DNA of 64,000 nt. Origin: Parelaphostrongylus tenuis (taxonomy: Eukaryota > Nematoda > Chromadorea > Rhabditida > Metastrongylidae). Position numbers and translations under genes: made by a program. Numbering within the stretch: position 1 is the stretch's first letter; every line of letters starts with the position of its first letter. The notes below the pieces were generated by a model that was given only the letters and a program-made list of their open reading frames with translations, ran no database searches and was not told the DNA's origin. This document shows, piece by piece, positions 50,501-62,014 of this stretch. Location: contig JAHQIW010007168.1 of the NCBI GenBank assembly GCA_019055375.1, forward strand, positions 1 to 64,000, in the 5' to 3' direction.

Positions 50501-50546
50501 GATAGAATTTTATTGGAAAGGCTTATACAAAGACGATTTTCACTAA
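38594..50546 (+). CDS. Class A neuropeptide-type G protein-coupled receptor, nine exons
   Basis: Exons: 38594-38722, 42768-42848, 44894-45031, 45618-45755, 46201-46339, 47714-47877, 48099-48172, 48230-48308 and 50385-50546, all with GT-AG introns and matched phases. They encode about 367 residues. TM1 (about 15-38) contains GLSGN. TM2 (47-68) contains LTSADS. Cys79 (before TM3) and Cys154 (loop 2) are placed for the usual disulfide. TM3 ends ERY (103-105) in place of DRY. TM6 carries LNTPFY (231-236) and TM7 ends DVVVY (280-284) in place of NPxxY. There is no signal peptide, and Asn2 (NIT) is a possible glycosylation site. This signalling receptor of the cell membrane most resembles FMRFamide/peptide receptors of invertebrates; the ligand is unknown. 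The last exon is assigned by phase and by its TTTCAG acceptor. If exon 8 is not spliced it stops at 48318-48320. ATG follows a TTTTCAG site, suggesting a spliced leader or an upstream non-coding exon. Confidence 0.88.
40103..41594 (+). mobile_element. mariner element, both ends present, transposase dead, in GPCR intron 1
   Basis: TA duplications (40101-40102, 41595-41596) flank inverted ends: left GGTTGAGGAGAAAGTTCC plus TTAACACCCGT, right ACGGGTGCTAAGC plus CCTCTACC. Transposase remnants run in order. The N-terminal block LSIEDQARSGQPLKLDD (40650) is followed by the helix-turn-helix LGVDKKTVRNHLQQFDFVHK (about 40765). Then come ICVWWNLEGVLQFELVP (41060) and NAELYCEQVSRVYHALK (41130), a damaged second catalytic block near 41225, and LPHPAYNPDAAPSN (about 41295). 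The C-terminus REFADRWQKIVYNDGF ends at TAA near 41509. Stops and shifts abolish function. A family-2 tRNA repeat lies inside (about 40440-40600). Confidence 0.85.
40440..40600 (+). repeat. tRNA-bearing repeat family 2 nested in the mariner
   Basis: The core at 40463-40535 begins GCGTCGGTAGTGCAACGG and ends CTTGATGC, with T-arm-like GAGTTCGTGTTCC. It is preceded by GAAAGAATGGTG and followed by a CATATCACTCTACATCACTG tail, as at 35536. The nesting shows that this repeat moved after the mariner. Confidence 0.55.
42087..42410 (+). repeat. SINE family 1 copy with a detached inverted tail, GPCR intron 1
   Basis: 42215-42410 is a family-1 SINE with head GAGATGTTGAAGAATAAATG, a tRNA-like core (GTGCAGTGGTAGAGCACGCG, then GGGTGCGATTCC), tail TTTTTGCTCACCACTCAATTC and a terminal hairpin ACTGCGAAAAATGCAGT. 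42087-42130 repeats the tail in inverse (CTAAGAGAACTGAGTGGTGA), separated by unrelated sequence. Confidence 0.65.
42893..42935. repeat. TA-rich microsatellite in GPCR intron 2
   Basis: An ATATATATATGATATATATATATATAT run lies just after the exon-2 donor at 42849. Confidence 0.85.
42990..43645 (-). pseudogene. RTE LINE reverse-transcriptase 3' fragment, GPCR intron 2
   Basis: On the minus strand from about 43640: a KLFTTTLQNVMRTLE block, then HHLRFANDIFLITSNIS, in which the catalytic FADD motif has become FAND. A further block is AERMLTDI. The middle is deleted, and the frame resumes near 43280 with 3' sequence homologous to 63340-63600. It is antisense to the receptor gene. Confidence 0.75.
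48375..48735. repeat. MITE family B copy downstream of GPCR exon 8
   Basis: TTTCGTTTCAAGTGCTTTCT and CCACGCTTGAATTTCAACAT (48376-48425) recur in direct orientation near 48690-48730 (TTTCATTTCGAATG, then CCACGCTCGAATTTCA). The internal motif TTGTACACTCGATTGCTCTT is the complement of that seen at 19790 and 22685. It lies in the presumed last intron of the receptor gene. Confidence 0.6.
48850..49050 (+). repeat. Dispersed repeat family C, first copy
   Basis: It contains GTGCTGGGGTCCGCACAACT and CCATCTAAGTATCTAAGTAA. The complement occurs at 54650-54800, giving a distant inverted pair about 5.7 kb apart. Confidence 0.65.
49216..49620 (+). other. Open stretch in the presumed last GPCR intron, function unclear
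   Basis: Frames of 104 and 69 codons overlap here in different registers without splice-supported joins. Content is mixed and no family was recognised. A GC-rich spot (CGGCGGGAGCGGCGAGAGCA) lies near 49557. Confidence 0.25.
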
Positions 50547-50924
50547 AAGACCATCTGTAATTTTCCATATTATGTCTATATTTCCTTATGTTTCAAGAAA
50601 ACTATATCGTTATGAAAGGAAACATTTTCCAGCTAGCATTTAACGTTTGCTTCTTTTTTTTCAGTCGATGTTCTTGTAGGTTATTTACATTTCTAAGCTT
50701 GGTTTCTAGCTCGACCTTCATGCAAAGTTTTCACTAATGTAAAACATAACGTTTTGCTTTTGAAGTGCGTTGTATTTACTTCGCATCGAATCCTTTTAGT
50801 AACTCAGTTTACTAAATTTTGATTATGGGAAAACTTCAACGCTACGAAATGATGGAATGTTAGTAATAAACTTTATAACGTATTTTGAGTGGAAATAGCA
50901 CCCATGTACTCAATTTCCAATGAG

Positions 50925-51130
50925 AAGAGCGCATCTGGCACAGTGTTCAGGTGCTCCGCGTCCCATACAAGGTCAATGATTCGATCTCACGTTCATGGCT
51001 CACCAAGCCATCCATCCCTCCAAGGTGTAAATTGTAAACAGATTTATCTGGGGAAGTCATCACTGACCTACATACATTGATGAGTCACCGCAAGTCATTA
51101 TGGGAGCCATATATTAGTGCATTCTTCAGG
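50925..51130 (+). repeat. SINE family 3 copy
   Basis: It has a tRNA-like head (GGCACAGTGTTCAGGTGCTC, then AATGATTCGATCTCACG), the body GCTCACCAAGCCATCCATCC and the tail GAGTCACCGCAAGTCATTAT, aligned with 34195-34480. Confidence 0.65.
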
Positions 51131-51374
51131 CAGCAGAATGGAGAGAGAGGAAATGTACTTATGGGCCTTCAAAAGCCACCTACAGGTAGTATCATTAAAT
51201 TATTCATTCAAGTGTGAAGTGAACGTAGCACATGAAACCATCTGGAGAGCATAGTGGACTAAAAGGATTAAGTAGAGCACGTGAAATGGCAATGATTGCT
51301 GCAATGAATAATGTCCATAATTGAGATTGCTCAAAAAATTCTCGAGCCAGGTCGTTTGAAGTGGCATTGTATTG

Positions 51375-51815
51375 CAATCCGCAAAATCAATTTTTGGCCA
51401 GAAAAGCCTTGTTTCGTAATTGTTCTCGCATAAACTTGTCGTTTTCTTTCAGTTGCAGCCTTTGGCTGCTTCCCAGGAACTGGTTGTCCATAGCCACGGA
51501 GTACTCTCCTTTGCCTTTTCGTTCACTTTCAATTTTCTCACGGTCTCAAATAGCTATTGTAATGGCGGCGTCATGGGAATGGAATCGTTCGTGGGAACGC
51601 AGACGCAGACAGCATGAAATTCCCTTACAAAGACGCAGATGCCACCCTCTACGAGTCCCGCCGCAAGTGATGGCGCGGCACCGCCTGCCTATCAACAGTG
51701 GTGCTCAAAGGGTTATAGCACCAATTTGAGGGATTACTTTTTCCTGTACAAACTGTCGTCAAAGTGTCAAAATCAGCTCTGTTTTATTAACCCTTATCAG
51801 AAAGAAGGCAACTAA
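51375..51815. CDS. Coding-like region with candidate exons on both strands
   Basis: Plus strand: exons 51453-51558 (acceptor TTTTCTTTCAG, donor GTAATG), 51603-51666 and 51719-51815 join in phase and end YQKEGN, with KFPYKDADATLYESRR inside and three cysteine-free or cysteine-poor segments. Minus strand: 51545-51375 is open with a charged, protein-like reading (YSVAMDNQFLGSSQRLQLKE). Two genes may overlap or one reading is a shadow. No family was recognised. Confidence 0.35.
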
Positions 51816-51829
51816 ACTGCTCAAAACGT

Positions 51830-53640
51830 TTCTCCAAATCAGATCCTTTGTTTACTTAATCTTCTAGGAAAAACCTCATTAATCGTCCTGACACAGCTCG
51901 CAGTTAGCTGTAGTCGATGTCTGTAGCTGATTAATGGTTTCTTGATTGAAAGAAAAAAAGAATATGCTGAAAATCAAGATGGTATGGTTTGCATAGCAAA
52001 AGAACCATGAAAAGGAAAGACCACAAGCTAAATTTCGCAGTAACTGACACTACATCATTGAATCTTCATGAGAAAGATACCAATAGCCTGCACCATTGAT
52101 CTCTAAGTTTAAAAATCTTTGATAAGCTTCTCTTAATGCCTGAAAAAATATGATCAGTGGTGTCAAGAACGTTACTCAGATTTTCTTAGTAGTTATACTT
52201 TTTATGAACCATAAATCATAATTCATGTTGGAGTGTTCTTGTAATATCCCATTGGTCCTTTCCTCTGCATGAAAAAAAGATCTTTTATTTTCTTTATGAC
52301 TAAGTCGGACTTATCTGCCAAGACGATCATCATATGTAAACCTGCTAGGAGCTGTAATATAAGCATTATCGCATGCTTGTATGTCATTGGACATTCTCAC
52401 TTTTAAGTAGGCGTTTTTAGGTTATCAGAAGTACAATGCTAATGAATTGGCTGACGTCAGTCATGTTTTCTCTTAGTATCTATTAGAGATATGTAATGCA
52501 TAATTTGGGACGCAACAACAACGTGGATTAAGAAAGGAATTATATTAGACTCTTTTGCTGCTGTATTACTAGGGACTGGCACACTTTTCATAGTTAACAT
52601 TATGACTTATTCAGAAACTGCTAACACTAAGTCTCATATGGGCTGCCGAGCAGCATAGAATCTTAGATAACGGAGAACGATGAGATCTGTATCTATGATT
52701 CGAAATAGGCGTCATTAGTTGAACTCAAACTCATCATCTTCTTGTGAACTGGAGAAAGACATAATGATCTTGAATCCAAATTTTCAAGTCAACAGTGATT
52801 CGGTATAAAATAAGTCATTAATTCTTAAGGAATTTCAAACTCTTAACGCACATATAAACAAAAGATTAGCTTTATGTTTTCGTGTTTGGACAGCAATCTA
52901 CGCAATCGTAGTGAGCCCTTCAAACGAAGAAACCTGATCAATTAATGACTCAAGCAAATCGCATTTTATAGTAGATATTATCGGACTACACTGAAGAGAT
53001 TATATTTATGGTCCCGCCATTAATTTGATACATTAAATTTCCACTTTATGTGGCAAAAATACTAAGTGAAATGAAGATGAAATGAAATCGATGCATATTG
53101 CTTGAAATTTTCCGCCACGAAGGCATTGCAATTTATTCTTATGGTTCCGAATATGCTTGAGCTTATCTATTAATAGATTTTAGAACGAAAGTGGTATGTA
53201 ACTATATCAATCGCACGAGATTCATACGGCTCAGAAACCTTAATTTCAAGTCGTATTGTCTTATCCTGTATTGAGCGTTAACCCTTTGACTTCTGCTTTG
53301 ACATTTCTACTGGTACGCGACGTGGTCGCCGAGTGCGCAAGGCGAGCTCGTATGACAATGTGGTAGTTTTCTGATCAAATTTGGATTTTAGCACCACAAA
53401 AGAAAATTTAATCAGTAGCAGAGCCCATGCCAATACTTCCTCTAGAAAACCGGATTTTTCAAAGGCAATAGCAAATGCTTACGGAAAGGTTATATATCGA
53501 ACTGTTACTGAATATTGATATACTATCACATTTATTTTTATTCATAAGTCAGCCAGTTTTATCTTTGATTTATCATATCAGCAACATCTCATCATTGTAC
53601 ATAGCTTTTTTGACTCATAATATTTTTACTGCATTTTCGC
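51830..53640. other. AT-rich stretch without a supported gene
   Basis: No protein-like exon with splice sites was found, and no repeat family shared with the rest of the window was seen. Confidence 0.45.
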
Positions 53641-53654
53641 AGTGGTACATTTCC

Positions 53655-53830
53655 AATACACCTGAGAGAATTGAGTGGTGAGCAAAAATATGACCTCAAA
53701 CGGGAGTCGAACCGATATTCATCCATACCGGGTGTAGCGGTAAGATGCCTCCCGATATGGATGAAACGTGGGTTCAACTCCCGTCTGAGGTCGTATTTTT
53801 GGTCATCCACTCAATTTTCTGAGGTGTATT
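53655..53830. repeat. Hairpin copy of SINE family 1
   Basis: AATACACCTGAGAGAATTGA at the left matches the complement TCAATTTTCTGAGGTGTATT at the right. The arms include the tail and the T-arm of the tRNA core. The centre retains a partial tRNA core (GTGTAGCGGTAAGATGC). The transcript would fold into a stem of roughly 60-70 pairs. Confidence 0.65.
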
Positions 53831-54649
53831 GTACATAGCCGCAGATGAAAAAATCGTCAAATAACCAATTACACTATCATTATACACTATTGAAATCAAA
53901 AATTACGTTCTAAATCTTTCAGTGCGGGTATCCTCTTGAAGTGATCATTGTAATTGAAAATTGAACGGCAATGAATGTTTTGGCAAAAATGATGCTGCGC
54001 AAGCATGCGATGCTACATCTTTAGTAATTCTCAATTATTTTCTGATCATTTGTGCACTTCAGAGGATGGCGTCTTTATGGAATTCTGAAAGAGACCTTGT
54101 TCTATTGTTCCAAATCTACTAACTTTTTATTACCCTCCTATTCTGTACTATGAGTACATTTTATCGTGGCAATTTTGATGCTGGACATGAACATCGAATT
54201 TACGCTCTCCTTTTTCTTCTTAGTTGAAGTCTTCAAGACTATTTTTTATAACATGTCCAGATTCCACTTCTTCAAGTATTTCCGCAATGATCACAAGTGA
54301 TAGTTTGGAAGACTAGCAGTTCCAGAAACCGAGCAAGGAAAACGAACATGATCCACAAAAGCTACTACAATCCACAAATTTTATATTGAAAAAAGGGAAT
54401 CCTCAGGACAAGTGCGAATTCTTTTCATATAAAAATGCTTGTAGAAGTCCTCTCAGTAGTATCAAACCTTTTCGTGGAGGCAAAGTTCGCTTGGAATCAA
54501 GCACTTGTTACGTAATAGCAAGAAATCCGCTATGAAGTTCAAAAAAAGAGAAAACCGAACGCAAAACTTTAAAGTATTCCTTCCGTTGTAAGAACCTGTT
54601 ACAAAAGTCTTTCCACAGACCAAGCTCAGTATTAAACCAGTGCTTCTCA

Positions 54650-54810
54650 AGCTATCGAATGACTACAGAAACTTATTTAGATACTTAGATGTTCCGTCTT
54701 CACTGGTTGTGCGGACCCCAGCACATATTCCAAATGATATAATTTCAAAGGAATGGATTTCGGCTATGGAGCCTTGGCCGGGCTTCCTCCTTATTGATCT
54801 GGAGATGATG
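54650..54810 (-). repeat. Dispersed repeat family C, inverted copy
   Basis: TGTGCGGACCCCAGCACATA, then GGAATGGATTTCGGCTATGG and CTTGGCCGG, are complements of 48850-49015. The short open frames across it are not genes. Confidence 0.65.
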
Positions 54811-55037
54811 TTGAGCCGAAATCGACTACAGAAAAAGGGATAAGTCATGAAAAAATATTATACACCAGCTGGAAATATGTTCTTTCTCGGAGAAAGATAG
54901 ATATGTAGGTGTAACATAAGGTTTTTTTCACAACATCGGCGTTATTTCTACTACGGCGTTATTTCTATTATGAGCTCCATATAAAAGTTTCTTCCTTGAT
55001 TACCATCATTTGAATCACAGTGATGCCTCCGTGAAAC

Positions 55038-55804
55038 CTAGTTTTTACTACTTGGAAAAGGCGAAAAGTGCTTTAGTGCAAATACTCTTGTACGCGACGT
55101 AGCAATCGCGGCATCCAAATAGATGCACGTGGAAGCCAACGGGTTAACCCGAAACTGATAAAGACTTGTTTGATTCAGCTGGTCAGTCATTTCAATCAGA
55201 TGGAGGTTGATCCCTTCTTTCTTGTTCTCACCTTTCGGGGAAATGAGCATCAAAACAACTGACTCACAAAATTCAGTCCTCTCCCCCTTATCCCGTTTTA
55301 CAGAAAATATAAATGAAAAATGCACTACAGATGTTGCACTCCAATAGGGCGGGAAACGAGCCGTCCGGAACGTTTTAATGATTAGTATAATGACCATAGA
55401 AGTCTAAAGATCTTTGTCGGCATGTCGTTAATTTTCCATGGCAAAGTGAAAATATTCTGATCTTGCGAACTTCAGTAATCCTTCTCCACCGTATTTTTCT
55501 TTCACTGAGCAGATCCTAGTACTTCTACCACTCAGTCATATTTCCTCGTCTTCTTGAACGTGGTAGAGACCTGGTTGAGCTCGTTTTCCTGCAATTTCGA
55601 GACGAGCCGGCTGTGACGTTGAACAGAGAGTTCGTTATTGGCTGCCGGAGAGTGTGGAAGTTGAGATTCAACACCACACGCGTGCGACGATCATCACAAC
55701 CTTTTGGCCACGGCGCCCCATTCTGGTCTTTAGATGCAATAATACGAATTTTTGCTTATGATTCCATGGAAGCCAAGCACTTCATAAAGTTGGATTCCGT
55801 CTAG
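55038..55804. CDS. Coding-like region, strand undecided
   Basis: Plus strand 55520-55804 is open for 94 codons after a GATCCTAG acceptor (PRLLERGRDLVELVFLQFRD inside, stop TAG at 55804). The minus strand over the same bases is also open (PITNSLFNVTAGSSRNCRK). The minus strand 55397-55038 has a further 119-codon frame (KKEGINLHLIEMTDQLNQ). No family was recognised. Base composition here is richer in GC than in the flanks. Confidence 0.3.
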
Positions 55805-55809
55805 CAAAA

Positions 55810-57220
55810 CATGATTGTGTTTCAAATCATAACGTTATTGTTTACAGACACATCGTTTATGTCAAATGATCCAGAATTAAAATTTTTCTCTAGTCTTTTA
55901 GAAATATCATATTTCATGCAGATTCAATATTACAAAAATATATCTATGAAGACTACACACACTCTTGAGACGGTACAGCAAAGTCTTTTCTGTATGTCTC
56001 AAAAATTCCAACTTCTCAGCTAATGTGACCACCTGATAGTATGTTTTAAGCTTTTCATGAGCTCTGGTTTGACACCCAAGTGCTAGATGTACGTTTCCGC
56101 ATTCTCGCGAGCCTAATCAGTAGCATATACCATTAGGTTCACCTCTACTATCATAGATAATCGACGCCGAAGAAGTATCGCTCCATGTCAAGTGAAATCA
56201 TCACTTGATGTTGCGTTCTTTCAGAGTGATTGATTGTTGACTGCATGGTGCACGTCGTCGTCGGTTGCACGTCGGTTTTCTATAATAGTAGGAGTGAGCC
56301 GAATGGCTTGTGCTACTGATGGAGCTTGCGAGAAAGTCGAAAAGTATGTCCAGCGCCAGAGGTGTCATACCAGACCTCATGAAGGGATTATAACATTCTA
56401 TCAGACTATATTGAATCGCTAGGTCTCAAAAAATTTATTTAAAGGTAATATGATTACCAATAAATTACCATCTATCCAAGAACTACTGAGGTGGAGAATA
56501 TGTTATACACTACGGCTTGGTAAGAATATAACTCCTGTATGAAATTATAATGAATGACAGTCGTATAAGATTTGTCGAGTTTCACTTCCTAAAGAACATG
56601 TACGAGTTCATACTGTGTGATATTTCTCTCCTCGTGTTTTCCAAATCAAGTAAACTAAATTTCCTTACGACAGTATAGGCATTTCAGGTGCTCGTTACAG
56701 ACCAGATAACAACTCGTGGTAGTTGTCGAATGAGCGTCACACATAAAAACAGCTGCAGAGAACGAACTGAAGTCACTCTGGTTAAAACCGGTGACAATGT
56801 GAGGAAGCCGCTTATGAACGTTGAATTCCAGTATAGCGCTACTGATATCTAGGTGTCCAGGATAGTTATGATCTTCAGTGATGACCTAGTACAGTCTAAT
56901 CACAGGATGCTTTTTATCCGGGACAAAAAGCATCACGACTAGTTCATGATTGTATGTCTCTTGTCTAAACAGAATACCTTAAGAAGAACATGTTGCCACT
57001 TCTTTCATGTGCCATAAATGTAAATGCGTTCATATTCTATGTGATAAAAACATATTTTGAAGAATGTTTTCTATGATAAATGTCATAAAGAAATTAAAAT
57101 TTTTGCGTTATCATATCTGCAAAGCTTCTCGTAATCGAGTACCTTGCATTTGGTGTTGATCAGCCTCAAGAGATGATTGGTGCCATCTTATAAGCCAAGC
57201 ATGGTGCTAGTTTCGCGACT
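55810..57220. other. Stretch without a firm gene
   Basis: The frames at 55811-56023 and 56234-56422 have no splice context or recognisable motif. Nothing repetitive shared with other regions was noticed. Confidence 0.35.
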
Positions 57221-57235
57221 CTTGAGTAATTTAGG

Positions 57236-57330
57236 GCCTAGTTAGACGGCGAAATGGAGCTGAACAATCAATCGTTGTGTATTGGAGGCCGCCTTTAACC
57301 ACTGGACTACACTCGCCCTCTATTGCCACT
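57236..57330 (-). repeat. tRNA-like SINE head
   Basis: The complement reads GCGAGTGTAGTCCAGTGGTTAAAGGC, an A-box-like D-arm, in the style of family-3 heads. The body is not recognisable. Confidence 0.35.
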
Positions 57331-57711
57331 AAGAATATTAATGGTTTTGGGCAAAACTCGGAGCCAGTGTGTCGAACCTGACTTTCACTGGACACAGGCT
57401 GCTCCCATAATTGAGGTATCACAATGTAATAGGTTCGTTCATAAATTGATGAGACATTTACACAAGCAGGAATTGTTTCTGTAAGACTTCTGAATAATTC
57501 GGAAAGATCTTTTAGGAGAATATTGATCTTCATACTTCAACATTTCGAATCTGTTTCCTGGGGGAACGACGGCATTAAATTACCCAAAAATGCTATGATA
57601 AAAAATTAAGAGAATTAGAAGATTCGTATCGTGTTTTTTTAACCTGTTTATATCCGTGTGAGTAGCCCAAGAGTATTGAGCAATGAGACACTAAACACGA
57701 ATAAATAAAGG

Positions 57712-57790
57712 CTGATTGGCGCAGTGATTGAAAGCGTAGGCCTCGGTACATAGCCCAGTGGCTGTGTTCCAAGTCAGCAGCTAAGTGGAC
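57712..57790 (+). repeat. tRNA-like SINE head
   Basis: GGCTGATTGGCGCAGTGATTGAAAGCG resembles a tRNA 5' half, followed by GTGTTCCAAGTC as a degenerate B box. It is probably a SINE remnant. Confidence 0.4.
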
Positions 57791-58296
57791 AGTCGTTCAA
57801 GTTCACATGCACAGGCTCACTTACTATTCCGTGGATACCACGAAGATAACCAACGGAAATTGTGCAATAGTATGTCGGTGTCACAACAGGGCCGTGGCAT
57901 GGAAGTTTCCAATGCACATGGTTGTTTTCGATTGCACATTTTTCAAAGCATAATACAAGAGATTATTACAATAGCGCCCACTTACTGGGCACTTATGCAT
58001 AAAGTCAGGAAAGGATAGAAATTTCCTCACAACTAGAACTGTTCTTCGAGTTTGGTAAAATGTCTACTATTTTGTTGCGACTTCGATAAGTGAATCCAAG
58101 GTTACTGATCGAATACTCATTTCACATTGATTGACCTTTTTACTGGTCCACTCATAATCATTTGACTCATGAAAGTACTTTTTATTTTCATCATGTCACA
58201 AAAAAATTCCCACTTCTGCCCTTCGACTTCGTGGTAACAAAGATACAAAGCACCCAATCATATTTTTAGCAAACATTCTAGCGTGCGATAACAACT

Positions 58297-58747
58297 ATGC
58301 AGAGCTCACGTGGAATAATTGATAGACACCAACCTCACATTAGCCTTAGGCGTGTAACTGGTTCACGAATCAACTCGTTCATCGAATTGTCCGCTGTCAA
58401 AAATGCAACGGTAAGAGGTGATGTGCACAGCACCTCTCCTACATCACACGTAATGGAGCTTACAAACGACTTCATCAAAGGTGTCCTAATTTGTTGTGAG
58501 AACGATCACATGCTTCACAACCACACACATTAAAAATCACATTACTTATCGACTTAACGAATATGACGAATAACACATGTGAACACATGAAAACCATAAA
58601 AGTATGAATCCTTAATGAAATACTTCCTTTTTCTAGAACGACGTCATTGCCGTTAGTAATCAAAAATGCGCGCTGTTGTGTTTGGGAAGGAAACAACTAT
58701 ATGTTAGAATAACGCTGCTAAAAAGCAGAAAAGGTTTACATTCGTGA
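58297..58747 (+). CDS. Candidate two-exon 3' gene fragment, unrecognised
   Basis: Exon 58297-58410 (ATG at 58297 or acceptor CAG at 58302; donor GTAAGA) joins in phase 0 to 58637-58747 (acceptor TTTTTCTAG), ending KSRKGLHS and TGA. The second exon includes AVSNQKCALLCLGRKQLYVR. The good donor and acceptor support it. Against it, the opposite strand is also open across the second exon. Confidence 0.3.
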
Positions 58748-59079
58748 GAACGATTATCATAAACAGTAATCACATATCGTTGTTCAGTGCAAAAAAATTT
58801 CATTGAGACGTGGAACTCGTTCTTATCTTGGAGTGTAAAATATGAATTTGACTGGGGACTTCTCAACAAGTAAAATATAAAAACCAACCATGGAATTGTC
58901 ACTACATTTCTGTAGCCTTCTAGGCAAACCTCAAGTAATGATTCAGTGTTTAGTGAATGAAAAAAAAACATATCACACAGAAAAAAATAAATCAAATTAC
59001 ACAAATAAGTTAGGAATAACACCCTTGAAAATGTGATGAAGACACAACCACCACTACCACGGAAAATGAAAGTTTCATA

Positions 59080-59660
59080 ACTATTAGATCTTCTCATGAG
59101 TTTTGGCACTAGTACAATAAACACCAAGCTCATTAATCAAATCTAATTGAAATCAGCTTAACAATACTAATTGAGTGTGCGTTCTCTTACGGACATTTTG
59201 GTATACAACTTAATGTTAGACTGCAAGAACAAATTCGCTTGCCACTCACGCACGAATGGCACGTAGAGGAAAATGCTAGTGAAGCGACGCGCAAGATTAA
59301 CGGAGCTTCTTGTAGACGGCTCAAGCATGACTGATCCTCCAGACTGTTCTCTCCAGCTTTGAGCTTCGCGAACCACTTCATAGCTGCCCTTTTTGAAACC
59401 GTAACATCGCCTCAAGATCCATTAATCTTGCGCGCCGCTTCACTACCATTTCCCCTTAGCGTCCTTCGTGTTTAAGTAGGATGCGAATTTGTTCCTCGGA
59501 AAGCTCCATATTGAAGCATTATAAAAAGTTGTATATTAAAATTTTCGCATGAAAATGCGCAAATGAATAGTGCTGTAAAGCAGTTTTGATTACTTCTGAT
59601 CAGTAAAGTTAGTGTTTACTGCTATAGTGTCAAAACTTATGAGAAGACCTAATAGATTAC
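59080..59660. mobile_element. MITE family A copy
   Basis: The left end CTATTAGATCTTCTCATGAG, then TTTTGGCAC, is matched by the right end GTCAAAACTTATGAGAAGAC. The inner block CACGCACGAATGGCACGTAG, then GTGAAGCG, and its counterpart near 59430 match those in the copy at 30381-30872. Confidence 0.7.
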
Positions 59661-59768
59661 ACGCAAGGCACAAAGGAAACGGAAACAAAAAAAAAAGCAG
59701 GAATGTTTGAAAAGAAGAGAAACATGCTTTTCCCATAAAAAGGTACCCTTCTAGACAGTTGCGTCTAA

Positions 59769-61246
<1,478 letters not shown>

Positions 61247-61314
61247 CTAAAAACTTGGAGCACGCATTCAGAGATCCTTTGTTTTTATTTTGGTACTTTC
61301 CCGTTATGAGCACC

Positions 61315-61480
61315 CTATTCCAACTGCTTGAGAAAAGCACGTTTCTTCTTCTTTTCAGAGTTTTGATAGTCGTTTAATAGCTTAAATCTCGAGAAATCCA
61401 ATGGCACACTCGGCTCTCGAAAAGGACTGCTTGGTGCGCTATGGCATAAAAATAAAAACTTTTTACAGGCATCTTCTCGA
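61315..61480 (-). CDS. Candidate upstream QPCT exon with a frame problem
   Basis: On the minus strand just before the 61246 exon, one frame reads AECAIGFLEI, resembling the SAVPCA...-type helix of glutaminyl cyclase, then stops. The next frame continues KLLNDYQNSEKKKKRAFLKQ, up to 61320. A single extra T in GAGATTTAAG (about 61385) would explain the shift. It may be a pseudogene lesion, a sequencing error or an unrecognised intron. Confidence 0.3.
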
Positions 61481-61904
61481 ATGATTAGTGGAAGTCTGAA
61501 GGAAAATCCTCGTCTAGAGAAAAGCACCCAAGTAGAAACACTGTTTATTTTTCTGCTACAGCGCAATAAAAAGTGTTTCTCAAAAACAGATGAACCAATT
61601 AGCACCTTGAGATTTATGCTATCGAATTGCTACAAAAATTCTAGAAACAGCAGAAAACACGTTTTCTTCAAGGTATTGAAACAGAGTGCGGAAAACAGAA
61701 ATGATCATTTTCTTATTAAAGTGATGAGAAAGTGATTGTGGTTTAATCAATCTTTGAAAGATGCGCCATGGATTCGTCTTCAATTTTAAAATCATTGAAG
61801 TGAATGAATGCTTATCTGATCCTCACAGTAAATCGCGGTGGCCTACCGTCATGTCGAATCAGTGATGCTTATCCTCTTAGAAAAGTCTGGTATTAATTTA
61901 TCAA

Positions 61905-62010
61905 CCTTGAAGGGGTGGAGGGTTTGGTGAGCCATAAGCGCGAGGTCGGACCTTCGACTTTGTGCGCGACAGGACATCTTTAACCACTGCGCCACATCAG
62001 CTCTTGTTGT
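61905..62010 (-). repeat. SINE family 3 copy, head and body start
   Basis: The complement reads GAGCTGATGTGGCGCAGTGG, then TTAAAGATGTCC, and a body with ATGGCTCACCAAACCCTCCA, matching the copy at 50925. Confidence 0.55.
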
Positions 62011-62014
62011 AGAG

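Noticed and set aside
58660..59133. 157-codon minus-strand open frame
   Set aside because: It is AT-driven, low in charged residues, overlaps the left end of a MITE, and shows no motif or splice context. Length alone was not persuasive.
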